A DNA stretch of 64,000 nt from DASYQD01 sp963846495 (lineage in GTDB: Bacteria; Acidobacteriota; Thermoanaerobaculia; Multivoradales; JAIOJS01). Within the stretch, counting starts at the first letter, position 1. Every line of letters begins with the position of its first letter. Below are positions 1 through 7,292 of this stretch, piece by piece. The notes under the pieces were generated by a model. The model was not told the origin of the DNA, ran no database searches, and saw only the letters and a program-made list of their open reading frames with translations. A program made the position numbers and the translations under genes. Location of the stretch: positions 1-64,000 of the forward strand of contig CAWJWP010000019.1 of the NCBI GenBank assembly GCA_963846495.1, written 5' to 3'.

Positions 1-2
1 AC

Positions 3-452
3 AACGGCGACCAAGGGATCGTCCTCGCCGTCGCCGCGGAAGGCGGCGCGCCGGCGCCGATGGCGGTGCTACGCGCATCCGGCGCCTCCGGCGGAGCTGG
101 CGCGTTTCGCGCCGTTCCGCTCGGCGCCCTGCGCGCTCACCTCGAGCCCGCGTGGGCGAGTACCGTCCACAAAGCCCAAGGGTCAGAGCACGACTCGGTG
201 GCGCTGATCATGCCGACCGCGGAGACGCGGCTCCTCACCCGCGAGCTGCTTTACACGGCGGTGACGCGAGCGCGCCGTTCGGTGGTCGTCATCGGCACCA
301 GCGAGCGGCTCGACCAGGCGATCACCCGCGCCGTGGAGCGCTGGTCGGGAATCGCCGAGGCGCTCACGCCGGACAAGCCCCGGCCCGCAGCGGCAGCCGC
401 GACCGCGAAAGCCGCGCCCCGTGAGCAGTTGGCTCTGCCCTTCCCCGACTAG
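3..452 (+). CDS. recD: RecD-like helicase, C-terminal fragment
   Basis: This is the last ~149 residues of a superfamily 1 DNA helicase entering from the left edge. The frame is already open at base 3 and begins NGDQGIVL, the segment that precedes the last helicase motifs in RecD proteins. It continues with STVHKAQGSE and LLYTAVTRARRSVVVIG, which match the UvrD_C_2 motifs of RecD/RecD2. The tail is Pro/Ala-rich. Whether it is the RecBCD subunit or a stand-alone RecD2 cannot be decided without the N-terminus. The next gene starts 92 bases downstream on the same strand. Confidence 0.8.
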   Translation, partial: NGDQGIVLAVAAEGGAPAPMAVLRASGASGGAGAFRAVPLGALRAHLEPAWASTVHKAQGSEHDSVALIMPTAETRLLTRELLYTAVTRARRSVVVIGTSERLDQAITRAVERWSGIAEALTPDKPRPAAAAATAKAAPREQLALPFPD

Positions 453-544
453 AACGGCTGGTCTCCGCGCAGGAGCAACTTTGCAGACAGAGCGGTGCGG
501 TCGATTGTCTTGTATTTACGCCTTCTTTACGCTACCTTGCCAGC

Positions 545-2641
545 ATGGCCGCCAAAGCCCCTCACGCGCACGCTCCTCGCGGTCGCGGCGCCGCCAGCAA
601 CCCCGTCAACCGCTTCGAGCCGCTGCTCGTCGAGCGCGAGGAGCCCGGCCCCGACAAGGTGCCGACGCAGCTGCTCGCCGACAACTCGAAGTCGATCATC
701 GCCCGCAACGACAGCCCTGACATCGGCTTCGAGACCTCGATCAACCCGTACCGCGGCTGCGAGCACGGATGCGTATATTGCCTGTCCGGCGACACGCCGA
801 TCCTGATGGGCGACGGCACGACTCGCCCGCTGCGCGCGGTGCGCGTGGGCGACGAGATCTACGGCACGCGCAGAGACGGCCGCTATCGCCGCTACGTACG
901 GACGCGCGTGCTGGCGCACTGGGAGACGCGCAAGCCCGCGTATGCCATCGAGCTCGCCGACGGCACCCGGTTGATCGCCGGCGGCGACCATCGCTTCCTC
1001 ACCGATCGCGGCTGGAAGTTCGTCAAGCCGGCCGCGCAAGGAAGACCGCCGCGCGCCCACCTCACCGTCCACAACTCGTTGATGGGCACCGGCCGCTTCG
1101 CGTCACCGCCCGACCTCGACGACCGCGACTATCGCCGCGGCTATCTCACCGGCATGATCCGCGGCGACGCTTATCTTGCACCGCCGTTGGAGCAGCGGCC
1201 GGAGCGACCGGCCTCGACGTCCACCGCCTTTCGGCTCGCGCTCGTCGACGCGGAGCCGCTCGAGCGCGTTACTCGTTACTTGGCAGGCTTCGACGTCGCC
1301 GGCCTCGAGCGAACCGTCGAGAAAGCGACCGCCGGCGGCAGACAGCCGACGACGATCAGCAGCAGCGACGACGCGACGCTCGATCGCATCCGCGAGCTCA
1401 TCGCCTGGCCAACCGATCCCTCGCCGGCATGGCGGCTCGGCTTCCTCGCCGGCATCTACGACGCCGAGGGCGGCTACAGCGCGGGCATCCTGCGCATCCG
1501 CAACACCGACTCGGAGATCGTCGATCGCATCGCCGAGTCGCTCGCCGCCTTCGACTTCCGCTTCGTCCGCGAGCAGAGGCAGCTCGGCGACCGCCGCCCC
1601 GTGCAGATCGTCCGGCTTACCGGCGGCCTCGCCGCCTGCCTCCGCCTCTGGCACCTGACCGGCAACGCCATCGCCCGCAAGCGCAACGTCGAGGGCGCCG
1701 CCTTCAAATCGGACGCGGCCCTCGACGTGCGATCGATCGAGCCGCTCGGCGACGGCGTGCAGCTGTTCGACATCACCACCGGCACCGGCGACTTCATCGC
1801 CGACGGCGTGGTGAGCCACAACTGCTTCGCCCGTCCGTTCCACGAGTACCTCGGCTTCTCATCAGGCCTCGACTTCGAGACCAAGATCCTCGTCAAGCAG
1901 TCGGCGCCCGAGCTGCTCCGCCGCGAGCTGATGTCGCCGTCGTGGCAGCCGCAGATGCTGGTGATGTCGGGCGTCACCGACTGCTACCAGCCCGCCGAGC
2001 GCAAGCTCGAGATCACCCGCCGCTGCCTCGCCGTGCTCGCCGAGTTCCGTAACCCGGTGGCGATCATCACCAAGAACCACCTCGTGACCCGCGACGTCGA
2101 CCACCTCGGCGAGCTGGCGAAACACCAGGCGGCGGCGGTCACCCTCTCGATCACCACCCTCGACCCCGAGGTCGGCCGCCGCATGGAGCCGCGCGCCTCG
2201 GCGCCGCGCGAGCGGCTGGAGGCGCTCACCCGCCTGCGCGAAGCGGGTATCCCCTGCGGCGTCAACGTCGCCCCCGTGGTGCCGGGCATCACCGACCACG
2301 AGCTGCCCGCCATCCTCGCCGCCGCCAAGGAAGCCGGCGCGCTGTGGGCCAACTTCATGTTCGTGCGCCTGCCGCACGCGGTGAAGGACCTCTTCCAGGA
2401 CTGGCTCGACGAGCACTACCCCGAGCGCAAGGACAAAGTCCTCGCCCGCATCCGCGCCCTCCGCGGCGGCAAGCTCAACGAGAGCCAGTTCGGCAAGCGC
2501 TTCCAGCCTCAAGGCGTCTTCGCCGAGCAGCTCGCGCTTCTCTTCGAAGCTACGTGCAAACGCCTCGACTTGCCGCGTTCGGGACCCGAGCTATCGACGG
2601 AGTCATTCCGCAGGCCGGGGCAACAACTCGGGCTATTCTGA
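545..2641 (+). CDS. Radical SAM protein (PA0069/Rv2578c-like, SplB-related) carrying an in-frame intein
   Basis: The ORF encodes 698 residues. The host part shows the family hallmark NPYRGCEHGCVY, followed after the insertion by CFARPFHEYLG and a TIM-barrel-like rest (SGVTDCYQPAE, PVAIITKN, APVVPGITDHE). The 4Fe-4S motif CX3CX2C uses C72, C76 and a third cysteine. Residues 79-426 are an intein, and splicing would leave a ~350-residue enzyme, the normal family length, with C427 as the third cluster ligand. The family is annotated only as a radical SAM protein related to spore photoproduct lyase, and its substrate is not known to me. Its stop overlaps the next ATG by one base (TGATG). Confidence 0.93.
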   Translation: MAAKAPHAHAPRGRGAASNPVNRFEPLLVEREEPGPDKVPTQLLADNSKSIIARNDSPDIGFETSINPYRGCEHGCVYCLSGDTPILMGDGTTRPLRAVRVGDEIYGTRRDGRYRRYVRTRVLAHWETRKPAYAIELADGTRLIAGGDHRFLTDRGWKFVKPAAQGRPPRAHLTVHNSLMGTGRFASPPDLDDRDYRRGYLTGMIRGDAYLAPPLEQRPERPASTSTAFRLALVDAEPLERVTRYLAGFDVAGLERTVEKATAGGRQPTTISSSDDATLDRIRELIAWPTDPSPAWRLGFLAGIYDAEGGYSAGILRIRNTDSEIVDRIAESLAAFDFRFVREQRQLGDRRPVQIVRLTGGLAACLRLWHLTGNAIARKRNVEGAAFKSDAALDVRSIEPLGDGVQLFDITTGTGDFIADGVVSHNCFARPFHEYLGFSSGLDFETKILVKQSAPELLRRELMSPSWQPQMLVMSGVTDCYQPAERKLEITRRCLAVLAEFRNPVAIITKNHLVTRDVDHLGELAKHQAAAVTLSITTLDPEVGRRMEPRASAPRERLEALTRLREAGIPCGVNVAPVVPGITDHELPAILAAAKEAGALWANFMFVRLPHAVKDLFQDWLDEHYPERKDKVLARIRALRGGKLNESQFGKRFQPQGVFAEQLALLFEATCKRLDLPRSGPELSTESFRRPGQQLGLF
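779..1822 (+). other. Intein with LAGLIDADG homing endonuclease, inside the radical SAM gene
   Basis: The 348-residue element starts with Cys (CLSGDTPI, block A) and ends VVSHN, followed by a +1 Cys: the standard C...HN/C splice junctions. The N-terminal Hint half has the block-B-like stretch LIAGGDHRFL at about residues 143-152 of the full ORF. The C-terminal half ends with the block F/G-like stretch QLFDITTGTGDFIADG. Between them are two dodecapeptide motifs, YLTGMIRGDAY (about 200-210) and LAGIYDAEGG (about 301-310), with acidic residues in place, so the endonuclease may be active. The insertion point is immediately before the third cysteine of the radical SAM cluster motif. Confidence 0.93.
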
Positions 2642-2865
2642 TGTCGCGCAGGAAATCGACCGTGCGATACAAAGTAGCCCTCAAGCACACCGACGAAGGG
2701 GTGAGCGTTTGGGTGCCGGGACTGCCAGGCTGTTGGTCGCAGGGCGGAACCGAAGAAGAGGCGCTCGCCAACATCGAGGACGCCATCCGTCAGCACCTCA
2801 GCGTGGTCGACGAGACCGTCCGCGGCGCTCACGTGCGCGAGGTCTGGGTCCCCGTCCTGCTCTAA
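2641..2865 (+). CDS. HicB-like antitoxin-fold protein without a visible HicA partner
   Basis: This 74-residue protein contains the HicB/UPF0150 core: VRYKVALKHTDEGVSVWVPGLPGC, then GTEEEALANIEDAIRQHL. HicB proteins usually pair with the HicA mRNA interferase and often carry a C-terminal DNA-binding domain. Here there is no DNA-binding domain and no HicA-like ORF on either side. The start overlaps the radical SAM stop (TGATG), so translation is probably coupled. It is likely a solitary HicB-family protein of unknown role rather than half of a working toxin-antitoxin pair. Confidence 0.75.
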   Translation: MSRRKSTVRYKVALKHTDEGVSVWVPGLPGCWSQGGTEEEALANIEDAIRQHLSVVDETVRGAHVREVWVPVLL

Positions 2866-2967
2866 CGAGTCACCGCTGGCGACCAAGTTAGGCGCGGTCG
2901 GCGCGACCCCGCCGCCGTTCGCACCATGCCTCGCAACTCGGCATGACGGCGTCCGTATCGTGTAGGC

Positions 2968-4020
2968 ATGACCTCCACAGCGAGACGGTGGATTGCCGGC
3001 GGGGCAGCATTGCTGCTCGGCGCCGTTCCCGCCTTCGCTTGCACGACGTTCGTGCTGCGCGATGGCGGGATGGTGTTGTTCGGGAAGAACTACGACTGGT
3101 CGGTCGCCGACGGGTTGCTGGTCGTCAATCCGCGTGGGCTGACGCGGACGGCGTTGGTCGGGCCCGGGGTGCGTGCGGCGACGTGGACGTCCCGCTACGG
3201 AAGCGCGACGTTCAACCAGTACGGCGTCGGCTCGCCTTCGGGCGGGATCAACGAGGCGGGGCTGGCCATCGAGCTGATGTGGCTCGACGAGGCGCGGTAT
3301 CCGGACGCCGACGAGCGGCCGGTGGTCGGCAACCTGGAGTGGATCCAGTATCAGCTCGACCGCTATGCCACCGTCGACGAGGTGATCGCGAGCGATGCCG
3401 ACGTGCGGATCGCCGACAACGCGCCGCTCCATTACCTCGTCGCCGATCGGCGCGGCGAGGTGGCGGTCGTCGAGTTCCTCGACGGGCGGATGCGGGCGCG
3501 GCGCGGGAGCGAGGTGCCGGTGCCCGCGCTCGCCAACGATCCGTACGCGGACGAGCTGGCGAGCTGGCAGCGCGGCGCCGATTCGCGCTCGCGGTTCGCG
3601 CGCGCCGGCCGGCGGGCGCTCGACTTCCACGCCTCCGGCGAGCGTGCCAAGTCGCTCGACTACGCCTTCACGACGCTGCGCAACGTCGCCCAGGATGCGA
3701 CGCAATGGAGCATCGTCTACGACCTGCGCGCCGGCGAGCTGTTCTTCCGTACGCGCGGCCGCGACGCGATCCGCCGCCTGGCCGTCGCCACGCTCGACTT
3801 CAGTTGCGGCACCGGCGTGCGCGCCGTCGACCTCGAGACTCCCGGGCCCGACCTCGCCGCCGCGCTGCGGCCGCTGACGGCGCAGCGGCACCGGCAGTTC
3901 CTGGCCGCCGTCTATCGCAAGACGCCGTTCCTCGCCCAGACGCCGCCCGACCGCATCGATCACCTGGCGACGCAGCCGCTCGACGCCCGCTGTGCGTCGC
4001 CGGCACCGTCCGCACGTTGA
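2968..4020 (+). CDS. Secreted linear-amide C-N hydrolase (choloylglycine hydrolase family, Ntn fold)
   Basis: The protein has 350 residues. A 24-residue signal peptide ends ...PAFA, directly exposing C25 (CTTFVL), which would be the N-terminal nucleophile of the Ntn hydrolases in PF02275. Supporting motifs are FGKNYDW near residue 40 and the SPSGGINEAGLAIE segment near 90. Members cleave bile salts, penicillin V or N-acyl amides such as homoserine lactones; the substrate cannot be told from sequence. Placement of the cysteine right after the signal peptide suggests that signal peptidase cleavage activates the enzyme in the periplasm. The next gene follows after 11 bases. Confidence 0.88.
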   Translation: MTSTARRWIAGGAALLLGAVPAFACTTFVLRDGGMVLFGKNYDWSVADGLLVVNPRGLTRTALVGPGVRAATWTSRYGSATFNQYGVGSPSGGINEAGLAIELMWLDEARYPDADERPVVGNLEWIQYQLDRYATVDEVIASDADVRIADNAPLHYLVADRRGEVAVVEFLDGRMRARRGSEVPVPALANDPYADELASWQRGADSRSRFARAGRRALDFHASGERAKSLDYAFTTLRNVAQDATQWSIVYDLRAGELFFRTRGRDAIRRLAVATLDFSCGTGVRAVDLETPGPDLAAALRPLTAQRHRQFLAAVYRKTPFLAQTPPDRIDHLATQPLDARCASPAPSAR

Positions 4021-4031
4021 GGAGACACGCG

Positions 4032-4859
4032 ATGAGGCAGCTCGCTCGCACCGCAGCTTTCGGCCTCGTCGTCCTCTCAGCCCTGGCCGCCGCCACCCCG
4101 CCTGCCGCTGCCCGCAGCGTCGCCGAGATCAAGGCCAGCGGCGAGCTGGTGATGCTCTCCTACCTCGGCGCCAACGAGAGCTTCCTGCGCGCTGCTCCCG
4201 GCGGCGGCTACGACGGCCTCGACTACGAGCTCGTCGCCGGCTTCGCGCGCACGCTCGGCGTGCGCCTGCGCGTCGCCACCAAGCCGCGCTTCGTCGAGCT
4301 CATCCCGGCGCTGCTCGCCGGCGAGGGCGACCTCATCGCCAGCACCATGAGCATCACCACCGAGCGCGAGCGGCAGGTCGACTTCACCGGCCCCTATTTC
4401 CCTGTCGTCGCCATGGTGTTGGCGCGCCAGGGCAGCGGCCTCTCCGGCCTCGCGTCGCTCGCGGGCAAGCGCGCCGGCGTGCCGCCGGGCACGACCCTCG
4501 AAGCGCGCGCCGGCAAGATGGGCTTCGCGTCGGTTACCGGCAACGCTCGCTTTGCCTCCGAGGCGCTGCAAGTGCTTCTGAACGACGAGGTCGACGTGGT
4601 GCTCATGGAGAGCAGCCTGGCGCTGCCGGTGCTGGCGCGCGAGCCGCGGCTCGAGCTCGTCGCCACGCTGCCCGAGGTCGAGCAGTACGGCATGGCGGTG
4701 CCGCCGGGGAGCGACCTCAGAGGCGCGCTCAACGCCTTCCTCGCCTCGACGCGCAACGGCCGCTCCTTCTACCAGTTGGTGCTCCGCTACCTCGGCGAGC
4801 ACGGCGTTCAGCTACTCAAGGGGAAGGGCGCGCCGCAACCCGCGCAACCGACGCGCTGA
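4032..4859 (+). CDS. Periplasmic amino-acid-type solute-binding protein (SBP_bac_3)
   Basis: The protein has 275 residues. A signal peptide (RQLARTAAFGLVVLSAL...AAA) precedes a family 3 binding-protein fold with typical segments: GGGYDGLDYELVAGFARTLG, LLAGEGDLIASTMSITTERE, VDFTGPYF, and the hinge region LASLAGKRAGVPPGTT. The start at 4032 was chosen because it gives the signal peptide and has GGAGACACG just upstream. No ABC permease or ATPase gene is adjacent, so it may work with a distant transporter or as a sensor. It follows the Ntn hydrolase by 11 bases and is probably in the same operon. Confidence 0.85.
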   Translation: MRQLARTAAFGLVVLSALAAATPPAAARSVAEIKASGELVMLSYLGANESFLRAAPGGGYDGLDYELVAGFARTLGVRLRVATKPRFVELIPALLAGEGDLIASTMSITTERERQVDFTGPYFPVVAMVLARQGSGLSGLASLAGKRAGVPPGTTLEARAGKMGFASVTGNARFASEALQVLLNDEVDVVLMESSLALPVLAREPRLELVATLPEVEQYGMAVPPGSDLRGALNAFLASTRNGRSFYQLVLRYLGEHGVQLLKGKGAPQPAQPTR

Positions 4860-4890
4860 TCCGAGGTCGTCCGCCGCGACCGTTCGCCGC

Positions 4891-6864
4891 TCAGGCGACC
4901 CCGTCGACGACGCTGCGCAGCGCCGCCATCACCCGCGGGTCCCACCGCCCCACCCGGGTCTCATGATCGAGCACCTGCAGCGCCTCCGGCGACGTCAGGC
5001 TGTCGCGATACGAGCGGCTGCTGGTCAGCGCGTCGTACGCATCGGCGACGCCCATGATCCGCGCGCCGAAGGGGATCGACTCCCCCGCCAGCCGGTCGGG
5101 GTAGCCGGTGCCGTCGTAGCGCTCGTGGTGGTGGCGGATCATCGGCAGCGCCAATCGCGCGCTGCGTAACGGGCGGCAGATCTCCTCGCCCAGCACCGGG
5201 TGCGCCATCACCGCCAGCAGCTCCTCCTCGCTCAGCCGGCCGGGCTTGTTGAGCAGCGTCTCGGGGACGCCGATCTTGCCGATGTCGTGCAGCAGGCCCG
5301 CCGTCAGGAGGTTCTCGCACTCGTCTTCCGGCAGCCCCAGCCAACCGGCGATCCGCGAGGCGAGGAAGCCGACGCGCTCGGAGTGCCCGTGCGTGTACGG
5401 GTCCTTCGCCTCCAGCGCCGACGCCAGCGACAGGATGACGCTCTGGTATTCCTCGAGGTCCTGGAAGTAGAGCCGCAGCCGCAGCAGCGAGCGCACGCGC
5501 GCCGTCAGCTCGAGACGGTGGATCGGATAGGTGAGGAAGTCGTCCGCCCCCGCCTTGGCCGACAGCGTGCGGTCGCGCAGCTCGTAGTGCGCGGTGACCA
5601 GGATGACCGGCAGGTACTCGGTGCCGGGGCGCTGCTTGAGCTGCCGGCAGAGGTCGAAGCCGTTGACGTCGGGGAGCATGACGTCGAGCAGCACGAGGTC
5701 GGGCTGGAAGTCGGCGAGCGCCGGCAGCACCGCCGCGCCGGTCGAAACGGCGAGCACCTGGTGGCCGGCGCCGGTCAGCACGTCGAGCAGCACTTCGCGG
5801 TTGGCTTCGGTATCGTCGACGACGAGGATGCGGCCGGTCCGCGCCGGCTCCTTGACCGGCAGCCGCTCCATCCACTCGCGCACGCCGAGGATGGGCCCGC
5901 CGTTGCTGCCGGCATGGCCGTCGCCGTCGAGCGTCAGCACCTCCTCGACGAGGTCGTGCTGCAGCTCGCCGCGCCGCGCCGCCTCGCGCAGCAGCGCCGC
6001 GGCGCCGTCGCCGTGGCGCGTGCGCACGTGGTCGTAGAGGTTGGCCAGCGACACCACCTGCGTCGCCAGGTCGAGCTCGCTGCCGCCGATGCGGTCGGGG
6101 TAGCCGCGGCCGTCCAGCCGCTCGTGGTGATGGCGGATGAGCGCCCGCACGTTGGCGAACGAATGCAGCGGCGCGAGGATCTGCTCGCCGAGCACCGGGT
6201 GCCGCTGGTACTCCTCGAGGTCGGCGCCGCCGAGCGCGTCGCTGCCGAGCAGCCGCTCGCTGACGCCGATCTTGCCGAGGTCGTGGAGCAGCGCCCCGCG
6301 GCCCACCACCTCCAGCTCGCTGCCGCTGAGGCCGAGCCGGCGCGCCAGCCCCATCGCCCGCCAGGCGACGCGCTGCGAGTGGCCGGCGTTGCGTGGGTCC
6401 TTGCGCTCGAGGGCCTGGATCATCGACACCACGATGTCCTCGGCGGTGTCGAGCTCGTCGCGCAGCCGCTTGATGCGCACCAGCGAGCGCACACGCGCCC
6501 GCAGCTCGTGGGCGTGCACCGGCTTGTTGAGGAAGTCGTCGGCGCCGGCGTCGAAGGCGTGCACCTTGTCGTCGACGGCCGACAGGGCGGTGAGCATCAC
6601 CACCGGGATGAAGCGCGTCGCGCGGCTGCCCTTCAAGCGCCGGCAGACCTCGAAGCCGTCCAGGCGCGGCATCATCACGTCGAGCACGATGCAGTCGGGC
6701 TGCTCCGCCGCCACCGCCTCGAGCGCCGCCTCGCCGTCGGGCACGAGCTGGATGCGGTATCCCTCCTCCGAGAGGATCTCCGCCACCAGCTCGAGGTTCT
6801 CCGGCTGGTCGTCGACGACCAGCACGATGCCGCCCTCGGGCAGACTGGCGTACCGCCGGCTCAT
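4891..6864 (-). CDS. Double REC-HD-GYP response regulator (c-di-GMP phosphodiesterase type)
   Basis: In 657 residues the order is REC1 (phospho-acceptor D62, KP motif at 114-115), HD-GYP1 (HD at 194-195, HHHERLDGRGYPD near 245-257), REC2 (D394) and HD-GYP2 (HD at 526-527, HHHERYDGTGYPD near 578-590). HD-GYP domains hydrolyse cyclic-di-GMP. The halves differ. HD-GYP2 keeps the typical ADAYDALTSSRSYR region, while HD-GYP1 reads ANLYDHVRTRHGD there and may be weak. REC2 lacks the conserved lysine (FLTYPI instead of FLNKPV). It is last in a three-gene operon; its start overlaps the stop of the single-REC gene by one base. Confidence 0.93.
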   Translation of the reverse strand: MSRRYASLPEGGIVLVVDDQPENLELVAEILSEEGYRIQLVPDGEAALEAVAAEQPDCIVLDVMMPRLDGFEVCRRLKGSRATRFIPVVMLTALSAVDDKVHAFDAGADDFLNKPVHAHELRARVRSLVRIKRLRDELDTAEDIVVSMIQALERKDPRNAGHSQRVAWRAMGLARRLGLSGSELEVVGRGALLHDLGKIGVSERLLGSDALGGADLEEYQRHPVLGEQILAPLHSFANVRALIRHHHERLDGRGYPDRIGGSELDLATQVVSLANLYDHVRTRHGDGAAALLREAARRGELQHDLVEEVLTLDGDGHAGSNGGPILGVREWMERLPVKEPARTGRILVVDDTEANREVLLDVLTGAGHQVLAVSTGAAVLPALADFQPDLVLLDVMLPDVNGFDLCRQLKQRPGTEYLPVILVTAHYELRDRTLSAKAGADDFLTYPIHRLELTARVRSLLRLRLYFQDLEEYQSVILSLASALEAKDPYTHGHSERVGFLASRIAGWLGLPEDECENLLTAGLLHDIGKIGVPETLLNKPGRLSEEELLAVMAHPVLGEEICRPLRSARLALPMIRHHHERYDGTGYPDRLAGESIPFGARIMGVADAYDALTSSRSYRDSLTSPEALQVLDHETRVGRWDPRVMAALRSVVDGVA

Positions 6865-7292
6865 CAGGCCTCCGGCGCGGCGCCGTCGTGCTGGCGCATC
6901 ACCGCCTCGACCTGCGCGGCGAAGGTCGAGACGTCGATCGGCTTGGGGATGTAGCCGTCACAGCCGCCGGCGAGGAAGCGCTCGCGGTCGCCGCGCAGCG
7001 CGTGCGCGGTGAGCGCCACGATGGGCAGGTGGCGGAAGCGCGGCTCCTGCCGCAGCTCGGCCACCAGCTCGAGACCGTCGGTGCCCGGCAGCTGCATGTC
7101 CATGAGCACCAGGTCGGGCATCTCGCGTTCGAGCTCGGCGCGGGCGCCGCGGGCGTCGGAGGCGGAGCGCACGTGGTAGCCGACCTCCTCGAGCAGGAAC
7201 TGCACGAGCTCGAGGTTCTGCCGGTTGTCCTCGACGATGAGGACGTTGCGGCCGGCGTTTGCCTGGTCTCCAGAGACTTGGGCCTCAGGCAT
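6864..7292 (-). CDS. CheY-like single-domain response regulator
   Basis: The 142 residues form one receiver domain: VLIVEDNRQN acidic pair, phospho-acceptor in LVLMDMQLPGTDG, the T of IVALTAHA, and the lysine of GYIPKPID. There is no output domain. It sits between the hybrid kinase (8-base overlap upstream) and the REC-HD-GYP protein (1-base overlap downstream), so all three are probably translated together. It may act as a shuttle in the phosphorelay or as a phosphate sink. Confidence 0.92.
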   Translation of the reverse strand: MPEAQVSGDQANAGRNVLIVEDNRQNLELVQFLLEEVGYHVRSASDARGARAELEREMPDLVLMDMQLPGTDGLELVAELRQEPRFRHLPIVALTAHALRGDRERFLAGGCDGYIPKPIDVSTFAAQVEAVMRQHDGAAPEA

